Below, piece after piece: positions 43,416-54,479 of a stretch of 64,000 nt of DNA. The notes beneath the pieces are model-generated. The model saw nothing but the letters and a program-made list of their open reading frames with translations, did no database searches and was not told the DNA's origin. Origin of the DNA: Hedera helix. Lineage: Eukaryota > Streptophyta > Magnoliopsida > Apiales > Araliaceae. Numbering within the stretch: the first letter of the stretch is position 1; every line of letters begins with the position of its first letter. Position numbers and translations under genes: made by a program. Location: NCBI GenBank assembly GCA_947179155.2, contig OX359267.1, positions 57,396,792-57,460,791 on the forward strand, read 5' to 3'.

Positions 43416-45728
43416 ATGGATATCGGAGGCGGCCCTATTTCATCTTTGCTGGTAAACTATGTATATCCACTTTAGTTTCCATGTGTGCTTTTTGTTGATT
43501 TATTGCCAAATTATGTACTCCTACTGGACCTACTATATATTCACCTTTCAAAATGTTTACATGTTAATTTCTAGTGCAATTATGGATTGCTTTTCTAGGA
43601 CCTACTTGGTGTTCTGTCAATGATCAATCACCTAAAACACTTTGTTGATAACTTAAATTAGTTTCTCGAAACATCTAGTTTCTGGGCTACCATCTGCTTG
43701 TTAGGGCTTAAATAAATGTTTCTTATTATGTATCAGCCCGTGTTATTTCTTGACGGAATTCCACTTTTTCTTGTATTGGATAGAACATAGTGTATTAACA
43801 TATTGCGCATGTTCTCAAAAAAACAATACATTGCGTTTTAAAAATAATTGTATTATATACTACATGAAGTGTCCATTGATACCTCTAGCTTGGTTGAAGT
43901 TGTGCAGCCAGATATCATGTATTACTAACTTTTCCAGTTACGGTAATTGTACAAGCTCTATGCTTTATCATTTTGGCAGTGTAACCCAAATTCTTCTAAT
44001 GCTGCATATAAATTGAAATCTTACCCCTGCACCATGGCCAACTAATAAAGCTGGGTATAGTTGGAAATGTAATTGGCTTACTGCTAATGCGTAATTTCAA
44101 AAAGTATCCTATAATATATTTCACGAACTGAAGAATACTGGTGCATATGAATGGCCTAGCCCTCTGCCTGTAACAACTAGGTAAGTTATAGTTCTGGGCA
44201 TGTCAGAGAAGGGTTATAGTACCTGCGGTAGTGCCAGACTGGTTAGTGTTTTTGCTGATGAGAAAGATTTGTAAAACTTAGTGTGCGCTTCACCTTTAGG
44301 CTAGCTTGTTCTCAAGTGTGGAATTCCAGGTATTCTGGCTGCGTTTAGTACCATAAGATATTGTCTTTTGCCATTTCACTAGATTTTGTACCATCCTTTA
44401 TTATCTAGAAACAAGACGGCTCTGCAAGAAGTGATGGTACTTTCAATTAAAAGACAGAAGAAAAGTAAAAAAGAAGTCTTTCCATCGAGATTGACCGATT
44501 ATAGCAAATCAGGCAGAAATATATTTTTAGAAGTCTCTTTGGTTTGCATTGCAACATGAAGATCTAACCTGATATCATATATGTTTTTTTCTCTTGCATT
44601 TTCAATGTAGTTGGATTACAAAGTACAGGCATGCTATAGCTATCCATTTCGTCCATAGTTGTTATGGCATCGTCTAAGCAACGCCAAGGTGTCCTGTCGG
44701 TCGTGCCGCCCCAAGTCGTTCTGTCGCCTAGCTGCATCAAGAAGCAAAGAAGAAGAAATTGTTGCTGTCGCTTAGCTGCATCAGAGAAGGAAGAAGAAGA
44801 CAGAGAAGGAAAGAAGAAGAAGAAGCTGCTGCTGTCTTCGATGGCTGAAGAAGAAGACTGCGATGGCTGCAGTCTTCCATTTTAGTCCCCAAAGTTTCAT
44901 AAATTTTTAAAATACACCCTGAATTATGATTTTTTTTTTACATATTAGCCCCTATACTTTTACCTGTTTACATTTTTTCCGCTGAAATTTTATTAGTTTT
45001 CAGTTCAGTCCCTGTAAAAAAGTTAAAATATAACTTCTAATTGGCCTTCCAAAGTCGTTTATATTAGTCAATATATTTGGCTTTTAATGTATATGAAATT
45101 TTATTGTCAATATACTTGTGAAGTAAATAAATAATGTATAAATTGTACATTGTGAATGACTAGTTGCCATGGCAGTCACCTAGATGTCCTGGCGGTCGGC
45201 TACCGCCGTGACTCGCCGTGACAACTATGATTTTGTCAAGTACTATTTTGGTCTCAGTTGCTCTACGGTGCTTCAGGGATGCTGGATTTGATATTGGTTC
45301 TACGATTAAACTTGAGATTTGGTGTACCAGATTTCTTTTTTGTCGTCGACGGTTTTTTTCACATAATGATTGGACTCATCAAATAGATGCCTCTTTTTGT
45401 TCTCAGTTCTAAGCTTTGCCCCTCTGGTATGGAAGGCACTTTCTTTGCTTTGCTTATGTCGATCGATCATGTTGGGATGCTCATCTCCTCTTGGGCCGAC
45501 GGCCTTTTTCTCCACATCTTGAATATTACCAGGACAAAATTCGACAACCTGTGGATGGCAATTTTAATCCGGAGTTTCCTCAGGATTCTTCCAATTGTGC
45601 TTCTATTTTTGGTTGCCGCAAGTGATCCCAATGTGTCTATCCTTCCAAATGAGATGCTGACGACCAAAAAAGTTGATACACTGGACTTTGAGATTATTGA
45701 ATTGGCCTCTCTTGTCCAAAACACTTGA
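43416..45728 (+). pseudogene. Folate-biopterin transporter (FBT) family remnant
   Basis: FBT proteins are about 450-500 residue, 12-span major-facilitator transporters of folates and pterins, some in the plastid. Only the last third is recognisable. An exon opens after TTTCAATGTAG at 44611 and codes 14 residues ending YPFR; the frame is then cut by a 576-bp hAT-like insertion. It resumes at 45238 with QVLFWSQLLYGASGMLDLIL, runs into TAG at 45384-45386, and continues as MPLFVLSSKLCPSGMEGTFF and ALLMSIDHVG to TGA at 45728. A possible first exon, MDIGGGPISSLL, lies at 43416-43451 before a GTAAAC donor. No middle exons exist between them. An internal deletion, a transposon and a stop together make this a pseudogene. 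The link of the first exon is tentative. Confidence 0.82.
44654..45229. mobile_element. hAT-like element inserted in the transporter exon
   Basis: Terminal inverted repeat CATAGTTGT at both ends, then GGCG/CGCC-rich subterminal sequence (GTCGCCTAGCTGCATC, GGCGGTCGGCTACCGCCG). The flanks ATTTCGTC (44646-44653) and ATTTTGTC (45230-45237) are an 8-bp duplication with one change. Removing the element plus one flank restores the transporter reading frame, which confirms the limits. Confidence 0.82.
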
Positions 45729-46586
45729 CCGGAACTTAAACCGACAACTTTTACTACAAAATTTACATTTTTTGGGTAAGCTAGAGCCTGTCACTCTTAT
45801 TGCTTGAACCACTCTTCAGACCGACCTTAAGCTATCCATATTTCTTGTACAATATTTGATAGTCTGTATAGAAACATTAACATACCAATAACTGAAAATA
45901 CCCATTTCAAGTTGATGAAGAAATGGATATCTAACCTATTAAAGAAGGTGTGTATTATTGGGAGCCATCATTTTTTTTCTTGGCAGTTTCTTAAGTGTTC
46001 ATTTTTTTTTTCTGGTCACATTATTGAAAATCAAAATCTCCGAATTCAAGAAATACCCCGGTGGGTCCTCTGTATGTTCGTTATATGTGTTTCAGGTCTG
46101 CAAATTCTTATAGATTCTAGTTTCCCTGCAAAATTACTGATAATTCCAAGATAATTTAGCATCAAATCTGTTCATCAGCAAACTCTATTATCTTTTCTGT
46201 CATTTTGTATCTATATCTCAAATGAATTGTTATGACTTTGTTTTTCCCTAAGACCCAGTATCAGTTTGTTCATTCTGTGGAATCTGGGGAAAGAAAATAG
46301 CTTAGTTGGCTCTCGCTTGCACCGAAACACAATTTAAAGGAATGAATATGCAATTTAATCAATTTATACCCACTCAGCATCATAGAATCAATTCAATATA
46401 TTTTACCACACTGCAATTTACAAATTGCATCACTATACTCTATATCATCCCCAATTGGATTGTCACAAATATTTATAGGTGATTGAAAATAAGAAAATAT
46501 ACTCCTATGAAGATACCATTGCCAGTGAGTCCCATGGCTTTCCTTTGAAGAACCATATTCACAACAATAACCCTTCCTTTTCGCTC
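45729..46586. other. Intergenic between the transporter remnant and the protease
   Basis: It holds the former 3' flank of the transporter remnant and the 3' UTR of the minus-strand protease. I see no other gene or clear repeat. Confidence 0.45.
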
Positions 46587-48364
46587 CTATGTGAAACTGC
46601 AAGTTTCTTCTGCAAATCCCAACTTAGACTCTACGGTATCGTATACAACCCTAGTATTCCTTTGCTGGTAATTTCCAATAATCCCGATCTCATCTTCGTA
46701 TGAGAGGCTTGCTAGAGCCAAACAGACTTGAGATGCATCTGTTTTTACAAAATAGAAGATTCCCTGTACATCCACATTCAGTTCAGCTTCACCTTCAAAT
46801 TGCATTGTTACTGTAGGAACGTTTACTTCTTCATATGCAGAAAGATTAAAGCAAGTGTCCAGTATTGAAAATCCTGGCACTTGAGGATACCCCGAGAATT
46901 GTTTTAGAAACTCAGCCTTCAAAGCACTATATATCGATGGAGGAAGGCGACTAATCACCGTCCCTGAATCAATTAGTATTCTGCCTTTACCAAAAGCTGG
47001 AGCCTCCAAACCCACCCCACCTATACTAGTTCCAGTAAGGTTTAGAAAATAGAAGGGTGAGAGCTGTGGATTTGGAACCATTCTAGTGTAAGTAATGGGA
47101 GTTGAATTCTTGTAAACAGAAGAATTTCCACCTAGAATAAGTGAACCTGAAGCCTCCGCTTGTGTTAAAGGTAGACAGTAGGAGAAATATCCTCCAAAGA
47201 TATTGGAAGTTTGAGAAACCAATGAAAGATCGTTCCTTCCAAGACCCATAAGGCCTGAAACTCCTCCGAACAGGCCTTTATTTTTCCTACCACACCCGAA
47301 TACAAAATTACTTACTGGTGCGGTTCCAAGGAGGAGGTGGTCGCGGCCTAGCTCACCACGAGTGTATGAACCATCGCCATAGCTAACATCGTAGTTACAG
47401 GTTGGCGGATGGGTTCCACATACCCCTGAATTTCCGGTGTAGAATTGTAGAGAGTTACAACTGGAGGAATTACACAAAACTGATTGATATGAAGGGGACA
47501 TGGAGGGGTTGAAGAGAGGTTCTCGTTGATTATAACATAATTTGCAGGGTTGACATTGAATCCATGTCAGATCACTCCCAGTGTCCACAATCATGGTCAT
47601 GTTTTGACCACCCAATTCCACGGTGACAACGTAATTTAGAGTTTGAAGTTTGACACCAGAAATGAGAGGGATTTGAGTTTGTGAAAGGACTTCAGTTTGA
47701 GCGTTTCTGATTCGGGATTGAAATGACCGAACTCGAATATCATCATAGATTAGGCGGTTTTGAAGCCTCTTGTTCCAGTCATGAATCGGTTTAGAGAAGT
47801 AATATTTGTGCTTCATTTCTAGTATAGTTGCGCCATTCTCTGTTCCTGAAGTCAAAGTTAACAAGTCTAATGAGAGAGAGTCTAGTCAATATACTATATA
47901 ATGGTAACACTATAATATAAATCTGGATTTTAATGGTTATGCATGCACGGTGTTGAAGTGATATTTGTGAGGTGAGTAACACTTTGACAACTAGGTTAGA
48001 ATAAACGCTAGCATTATATTAATAAATATTTACTTAACACTGATAAAGCTTAAAGGTAGTGTTAGATGACAGATTTCTGAAGAGAGAGAGGGAACATAAA
48101 GCAAAGTAATGATGTAATCTCAAATCTTTTTCCTTTCTATCATAACTACCCACTTGATTTCTCAGAGAAGCGAGGTGGGCTGCTTCGCTGTTCCCATTGA
48201 AGTTTGTCCAACCGGAAGATTTGTTTGTCTCCATAATTAACCCCATCATCAGCAGGAGCAGTAGTACCAGTAGTAGTAATAATGAGTAGAATGAGAAGAA
48301 ATGAGAGCATGATGATGAATATGGGTGATAGACTTAGAGACGAATGTTGCTGCTTCTTCAACAA
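46587..48364 (-). CDS. Secreted aspartic protease, nepenthesin-like A1 family, 2 exons
   Basis: A pepsin-fold endopeptidase of the plant-specific group close to nepenthesin, CND41 and AED1, expected in the apoplast or vacuole. Exon 1 is 48364-48154 and exon 2 is 47845-46587, joined in frame for 489 residues; the donor choice (ATCAA before GTGGGT) is set by frame. The N terminus has a Ser-rich start and a strong hydrophobic signal (IIMLSFLLILLIITTTG). A propeptide with LEMKHK follows. The catalytic motifs are DTGSDLTW (D158) and DSGTVISRL (D363), and the flap region has YGDGSYTRGELGRD. Many cysteines of the nepenthesin insert are present (CQPCKLCYNQ, CNSSSCNSLQ), with two near the C terminus. 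I see no lesion. An LTR element starts 559 bp upstream of the ATG and may affect expression. Confidence 0.92.
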
Positions 48365-48922
48365 ATGTTATGTTGGTGCTGGGAAGATAGGATAGGATAT
48401 CACAGGACAGAGAGAAAGGAAAGATAAGAAATGGGTCGCAGGCAGATAAAAGGAAGGAAGGAAGGAAGGAGAAGGCAAAGTAGGAGCGGGAAGGAAAAAA
48501 TACAAAGAGAGGAGAGATTCTTGGGAGTCGGAGTGTGGGAAGAAAACAAAAGGAGAGGAGCTGGCTAGAGGACCCCACTTTTCTATTCTGTTGCATGACA
48601 AATTATTGGGAATTCACGTGCACTTTTCCCAGTTTACTAACTTACTAAAGGGGATATGTACTTTTTATTTATCCGTAAGTATCTGATAAATTCATAGTTT
48701 ATTTAGTTGGGATAATGGTGGTGGCACATCGATTGGACTTGGACCTACAAACATAATAACAGCTGCAGCTTTAACTCTAAGTTGAATTTTTAAAATTACA
48801 TTATTATCTAACTACGTACGTACGTACCTCTGGATACTCCTCCAAGTTGTCAATTGTAAATATCATAATTCTTAATTTGTCTTTGGGATGACATACTACT
48901 ACTTTAGTAAATGCTTCGTCAC

Positions 48923-49634
48923 TGTTAGGGTATAAATATTTAGGTCACGTGTCATTTTTTTAAGTATTTGATAAAATTAGGCTTGGTATATGTATGATAC
49001 GGTCATACATATAGTCAACTGACGTGAAGGGGTGGGTGGTGACTCACCTTTTAGATATTTGTAATAGTTAGATATTAGATGGAAGGAGGCGGTCACTTCA
49101 GAGAGAGAGATATTGAGAACCAGAAAAGAAAGGGGGGATGGTTATCTACGAAAAAAGCAGACGTATCAAAAAAAGAGAAGGGAGTTATCATCAGGACTTC
49201 TAGGAGACAACATAAGAAGAGAGAATGAATCATCTTCTCCATTCTTGGCACCGAGCAGTGGACCAGAATACTCCATGGGGATCATATTCCGGCACACACC
49301 AGTATACATAGTTACAGTATCGTACAACAGGTACAACAAACACCATTTATACACGTCGGTGTATATCGGAGGGTAGACATATACACCGCGTGTATGAAGA
49401 AATATTGTTGTTTCTTTACAAATCGTTGTATTGTAACACCTTCAATATCGTTCTAGTGGATTTCTAACGTGTCTCCCGTGGTTTTCTCCCGTTTTGGGTT
49501 TCCACGTTAAATCTTGTGTTCTTATATTTATTAGTTCTTTTTTTACATTATAATTTATATTTCCAGCATGTATTGGCGCATTTTTTGGCTTGTTCTTTTG
49601 GTGATTTTGCCAGGTCCAAAATTTGGCGTTAACA
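48923..49634 (+). repeat. 5' LTR of the non-autonomous element
   Basis: Starts TGTTAGGG and ends GGCGTTAACA; nearly identical to 54480-55195 apart from point changes. A small hairpin-forming motif (TACACGTCGGTGTATA, TACACCGCGTGTA) lies near 49350-49400. The 87-codon frame inside occurs in both LTRs and has no recognised domain. Confidence 0.93.
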
Positions 49635-49653
49635 TTGGCGCTAGAAGGAGGGG
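49635..49653 (+). other. Primer binding site of the non-autonomous element
   Basis: TTGGCGCTAGAAGGAGGGG follows the LTR directly. The TGGCGC start is typical of plant gypsy-type primer sites; I cannot assign the tRNA with confidence. Confidence 0.65.
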
Positions 49654-49984
49654 CTCGATGGCCACAGTAATTTGAAATCACCAAATTATTTTTGAAATAA
49701 TTTTTATGGCGGTTCAGTTATCCGACTGGAGGAGAATATTATTATTCCATCTGAAGCTAAGTTATCCCCATTTATTAAATATTATAATATTATTATAACA
49801 TTTGTTTGTTTATTACATGTATGCTTAATTAATTTAAAACATAATATTAATATATGCTTATCGGTCATGTTCTGTTCCTCAGCTCGAATTAAAAAACTCA
49901 TCAATTCATTGCCAAAGTAATTTCTTTCCATTTCCAAGTGTATCCTTTTTAGTTTCAGATCGGATCACTCCATGCTTCGATTTC

Positions 49985-50925
49985 TCCTCAGTAAACGGTA
50001 GTACCAGCTCGTCGGTTGGGTTGAGTCGAGAGCAGATTAGGCGTGCTCGGTGGTCGGGAGGATGGAGTTCGGCGTCGTCCGACAGTGGTCTTGTCTGCGC
50101 AGCAGTTCGGGGCTTGGGCTCGGCGCCTCAGGTGGGATGAGGTCTGTAGTTCGGGGTTGGTCGGCAGTGGGTGGCTCGTTGACGGCGGTTGCTCTTCGGC
50201 GTCTAGGCGTGCGATCGGGGCTTCGGATGGTTTGGCGATCTGTGGTTCCTGGGTGTGGTTCGGGGGATGGCGGCGCCTCGGCAAGGGCTCATCGGCTCGG
50301 TGGTTTGGGTCTTCGGCAGTTGGTCCTCCGTGGCTGGGTTGGTGTTCGGTGGTGGCTCAGCAGCTCGGGTGGCTTGAGGGCTCTTCGGCAGGGGCTCTAC
50401 AGTGAAGCTCAGTAGCAGCTCAGCCATTGGTCCAGGCTTGGGTCGGTGGTTTGGTGGTTGGGATCGGTGGCTAGGTGTGGCTCAGAGGGGGGTCTTGGTA
50501 GCCTGGGTTCATCTCGGAAGTCTTGGTCCGACAGCTCAGTGGTCAGGTCGACGGTTCAGGCCTGGGTTGGTGGTTTGGGGATGTTCATGAATATCATCGG
50601 CACATCCAAAGCTGTTACCATAAAAAATCTTGGGTGGCGATTCTGAAGGTTTCAATAACTACCGTCAGTGCCGCCAACTTCTTTTTTGGATTCTTACGGT
50701 AGAGCGAGGCAGGTTCGGCAACATGGCAGCGTTGGGGAGCGAGGCGGGTTCGGCAGTCCTGAGTGGGTCTCGGTGGTCGTGGCTCGGCGGCCATGACCCG
50801 GTGCTTAGGCGTGGCTCGGCAGCCCAGTGGTTTCATCTTCCTAGTCTCGGATTGGTAACGGCATCGTGAGTGAAGCTCAGTGGCGGTTCGGTGCTTCATG
50901 GTAGTGGCTCGGCGTGCCGGTAGGA
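49985..50925 (+). repeat. GC-rich low-complexity block with recurring GGCTCGG and GGTTCGG
   Basis: Irregular repeats of CTCGGTGG, GGTTTGG and CAGTGGTC-type words run for about 0.9 kb, far richer in G than the rest of the window. Open frames in several phases (Gly/Trp/Ser-rich) follow from base composition. A short AT-rich break lies near 50585-50700. Confidence 0.6.
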
Positions 50926-50929
50926 GCTC

Positions 50930-52263
50930 GACACTCAGTGTGTGGTCATTGGCCTGTGTACTGATTTTGTTTCTTGTTGGAAAACCATTTGTGGAACAGA
51001 TGCATGATTATTTATGTTGCCTTGTGCCTTTATTAAGTGATAAAGAGGAATTTAACTGTGAGGTCTTGTACATGGGTTGCTTGGAGAAAGTTAAGACTTT
51101 GGTAGAAGCTACATTGGGTTCGGAATTTGTTTCATTGAAGGAAAATCTGTTCAGATGTTTGGATTTTGATCTAGGAAGGCGACCAGTCCTGACCGATGTC
51201 TGGAATTGCATTAGGGAAATGATTTTTATACCAAAGTTCGATGTGATGGTCAGTTTGGGGCATACTGTTACAAGGAAGAAAAGGAGTCATTCCTTGGTTC
51301 AAGGAGAGCTATTTCAACTACTAATGGGAACTAATGAAGGATCAAAAAGCCATAAGATGGGAATTTTGCAGGAGAAAGATGAAAACGGTAGAACACATGT
51401 TGATCATGTTAAAAAATTAAGGATTGACCGAGATCTCATAGAAGGCCTTTCAGTGGGGCATTTCAAATGCATTGATTTGAAGGGTCATCTTGATTGTATC
51501 ACGGGATTAGCTGTTAGAGGATTTTACTCACATACATTCAGTAAAAGGTCACGAGCATAGAGTCATGGTTGTTGTGTTTGTGGATGAAGAGAAACCATTG
51601 TGCATTAGTGGGGATAGTGGAGGTGGCATTTGCATCTGGGGCATCAACATTCCATTTGGTGAAGGACCAATAAAGAAATTGTACAAGGAAAAGGATTGGT
51701 GCTATAATGGGACTCATGCTCTTGCCATATCTGGAGCAGGGTATTTTTATACTGGCAACAGAGGCAGGTTAATAAAAGCCTGGTCAATGCAAAACTATAC
51801 CCTGTCATGTACTTTGACTGGTCATAAATCAGTGGTATCTACACTAGCAGTTTGTAACGGGGTTCTTTACGGTGGAAGCTGGGATGGAACCGTTCAGTTA
51901 TGATGTCTTACTGATCACAGTGCTTTGACAGTTTTGGGGGAGAATTCACCCGAAAATCTGACCTCTGTTTTATCTATTGCTGCTGATCAGCATCTAGTCA
52001 TTTGCGGCTCATGCGGGCACTTAAAACAGCTCAAGATGGTGCCATTTTTTCTGTTAGCATGGAAGGAAAATTGATTTTTATAGGCGGTTGGAGCAAGAAT
52101 GTTACTGTACAGGAACTAGTGGGAGATAATTCATCAGTAGGTGCCATTTCAATTGCCTCTATTGCCTGCAATTCCGTGATAACGACTTTGTTATACTGGC
52201 AAGGAACTCCTTTTGTTGGACAAGCTGATCGAGTGATTAAGCGTACTCGACCATTCAGAGGGT
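50930..52263 (+). pseudogene. Captured fragment of a RING-kinase-WD40 gene (At1g21651-like)
   Basis: The fragment starts inside the kinase C-lobe (VWSLACVLILFLVGKPF, subdomain IX), goes on through LYMGCLEKVKTLVEATLG and CLDFDLGRRPVLTDVW. It then enters WD40 repeats (GHLDCITGLAV, GHEHRVMVVVFVDEEKPLCI, GHKSVVSTLAVCNGVLYGGS) and ends near the parent C terminus (ACNSVITTLLYWQG, QADRVIK). From memory the closest full-length plant protein is the At1g21651 type. The N-terminal RING and most of the kinase are absent. Damage: a deletion and frame shift near 51535-51560, TGA at 51901-51903 after GTVQL, and another shift near 52000. No intron-like gaps interrupt it, suggesting capture from spliced RNA. 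It lies in sense to the LTRs. Confidence 0.8.
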
Positions 52264-52842
52264 GAAAAAACCGACATCTGTAGAGTATTCTGTGTTTGGA
52301 GGAAGTTGAAATGTGTATAACAAGGAAATTTCTGACACAATATTTCTATGAAAATACAATGTTCTGGTGGAAATATAGCCCCGTTGTTTAATAATTTAGA
52401 TATTTGTGCAAGTGGAGGGATAATGATGGTATCACTTTATGAGATTTTGAGGCAGTAAGGGAATCAGAGATGGGATATACAAGCATTATAAGGCCGGACA
52501 CTAGCCCCCCAGGGGTCGGTAGCGCTATATCGGTGATATAAGGAAACTCAGTCCTCAGACCGGCACAATAAAATCAGGTCGGACAGCATACCTTCATTCA
52601 TACATACATTTATTAATTCATACATACATATGGTACAAGGATGGGTAACTGACATAATGATATAAGCTGTCATCTGTTTCAAAACTACATATCTGTTTCA
52701 CATTATATTATGACGTTATAAGGTCGGGTCAACCTCTCTTGTTTCCCTTGGGACATGGGAGTGCTGCTTTGAAAATTTAACAGGTCTCCATATTTCGATT
52801 TGGCTGAGGGGCAGTAATGGCAATTATTCTTAATTTTTTGTA

Positions 52843-53320
52843 TGACCGGGACGGTCGGGACGGTATAAGGAGAACACGCCCAGCTCAGGGTCACATGAGC
52901 CGTGACCGGGACGGTCGGGATGATATAAGGGTTACATGCCCAGCTCAGGGTCACATGAGCCATGACCGGGACGGTCGGAACGGTATAAGGGGAACACCCC
53001 AGCTCAGGGTCAAATGATCCGTGACCGGGACGGTCGGGACGGTATAAGGGGAACACCCCAGCTCAGGGTCACATGAGCCGTGACCGGGACGGTCGGGACG
53101 GTATAAGGGGAACACCCCAGCTCAGGGTCACATGAGCCGTGACCGGGACGGTCGGGACGATATAAGGGGAACACGCCTAGCTCAGGGTCACATGAGCCGT
53201 GACCGGGACGGTCAGGACGGTATAAGGGGAACACGCCCAGCTCAGGGTCACATGAGCGGTGACCGGGACGGTCGGGACGATATAAGGGGAACACACCCGT
53301 CTTAAGGTTGTATGAGGCAT
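52843..53320 (+). repeat. Tandem array, 8 copies of a 59-61 bp unit
   Basis: Units begin near 52843, 52904, 52964, 53023, 53082, 53141, 53201 and 53261. Each carries GACCGGGACGGTC, then GACGGTATAAGGGGAACAC and CAGCTCAGGGTCACATGAGC. Copies differ by a few bases. The open frames on both strands with repeated RPDRPGH or DRDGRD peptides follow from the repeat. Confidence 0.95.
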
Positions 53321-53324
53321 CAAC

Positions 53325-53860
53325 GACCAGTTTGGTTTCGATCGGCTTCGATTCGCTTCGATCAGTTTGAATTCGATCATCTTCGATTCGCCTCGATCAG
53401 TTTGAGTTCGATCGGCTTCGATTCGCTTCGATCAGTTTGAATTCGATCGTCTTTGATTCGCTCCGATCAGTTTGAGTTCGAACGGTATAGTTCAACCAGT
53501 TTGGTTTCGATCGTCTTCGATTCACCCCGATCAGTTTGAGTTCGATCGGCTTCGATTCGTTTCGATCAGTTTGAATTCGACCGTCTTCGATTCGCCCCGA
53601 TCAATTTGAGTTCGATCGGCTTCGATTCGCTTCGATCAATTTGAATTCGATCGTCTTTGATTCGCCACGATCAGTTTGAGTTCGAACGGTATAGTTCAAC
53701 CAGTTTGGTTTTGATCGTCTTCGATTCGCCCCGATCAGTTTGAGTTCGCTCGGCTTCGATTCGCGTCGGTCAGTTGGGATCGACCAACTTCAGTTTTGAT
53801 CAGTCAGTTTGGGATCGACCAACTCCAGTTTCGATCGGCTAGTTTGGGATCGATCAACTT
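53325..53860 (+). repeat. Tandem array of a 33-bp unit with higher-order structure
   Basis: Recurring TTCGATTCGCTTCGATCAGT and TTTGAATTCGATCGTCTTCG units alternate in pairs of about 66 bp. A longer period is also visible: GTTCGAACGGTATAGTTCAA occurs near 53475 and again near 53684, about 209 bp apart. The pattern decays into TTCGGC-rich sequence up to about 54200. Confidence 0.85.
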
Positions 53861-54462
53861 CAATTTAGCCTCGACAGTTTGACATTGGCCTCTGCTTTGG
53901 TAGTTTTAGCGTTAGCCAATTTCGGCCTCAGCAATTTTATGGTTCGGCCAGTTTCGGTCGGCTTCGGCTTGGTTCGACCAGTTTGGGTTAGGTCAATTCG
54001 GTTGTTTTAGTTCGGCAATTTGGTGGGTTCTTCATTGGTGGCGGGGTTCAACTCAATGGTGTGTATGACAGGTTCAGTATCATCAACGAAGAGTTCAGTT
54101 CAGACGTTTAAGTTCGGCAGTTTGGGTCTGTTTAACAGTTTTGGGACAATTTCACAGTTTTGGATTGGTTCGGCAAGTTCACTTTGGAGTTTGTTCGGCG
54201 GTTTGTTTGGCAATTTGATATCAGCCTGATGTGGTAGATGGTTTGGGTACTACTCGGATGTCCGGATTGGTGCTCAGTTGGGGTAGCTCGACAACTCAAT
54301 GTTCAAACTCTGCAGCCCAGTGTTCAAGCTCAGCTATTCGGTAACTCCATCTCGATAGTTTCAAGATCGACAAATTGGGTGCAACTCGGCGGCACAACAG
54401 TTATATTTGGTGTTTCAAATGAACTTTTTGCATTACTCTCCTATTATAAATTTTCTTATAAC

Positions 54463-54479
54463 AGGAGAGTGGGGGGCAA
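54463..54479 (+). other. Polypurine tract of the non-autonomous element
   Basis: AGGAGAGTGGGGGGCAA lies directly before the 3' LTR. Confidence 0.8.

Noticed and set aside
43837..44610. Middle exons of the folate-biopterin transporter
   Set aside because: I translated the stretch by eye in search of membrane-span motifs of the family and found none, so the middle of the gene appears deleted.
48249..48601. Ser/Phe-rich frames overlapping the protease 5' region on the minus strand
   Set aside because: They lie in the pyrimidine-rich 5' UTR or promoter and in the wrong frame; the protease start with its signal peptide at 48364 is far better supported.
49113..49376. 87-codon frame present in both LTRs of the non-autonomous element (also 54674-54937)
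   Set aside because: Its conservation follows from LTR identity; Lys/Arg/Glu-rich start reflects purine-rich LTR sequence.
50043..50415. Gly/Trp/Ser-rich open frames of about 120 codons in overlapping phases
   Set aside because: Several frames of both strands are open at once in a GC-rich low-complexity block, which signals composition rather than a gene.
52817..53294. Repeat peptides such as RPDRPGH on the minus strand and CRISPR-like spacing
   Set aside because: The interval is a continuous minisatellite; the parts between the cores are almost identical, unlike CRISPR spacers.
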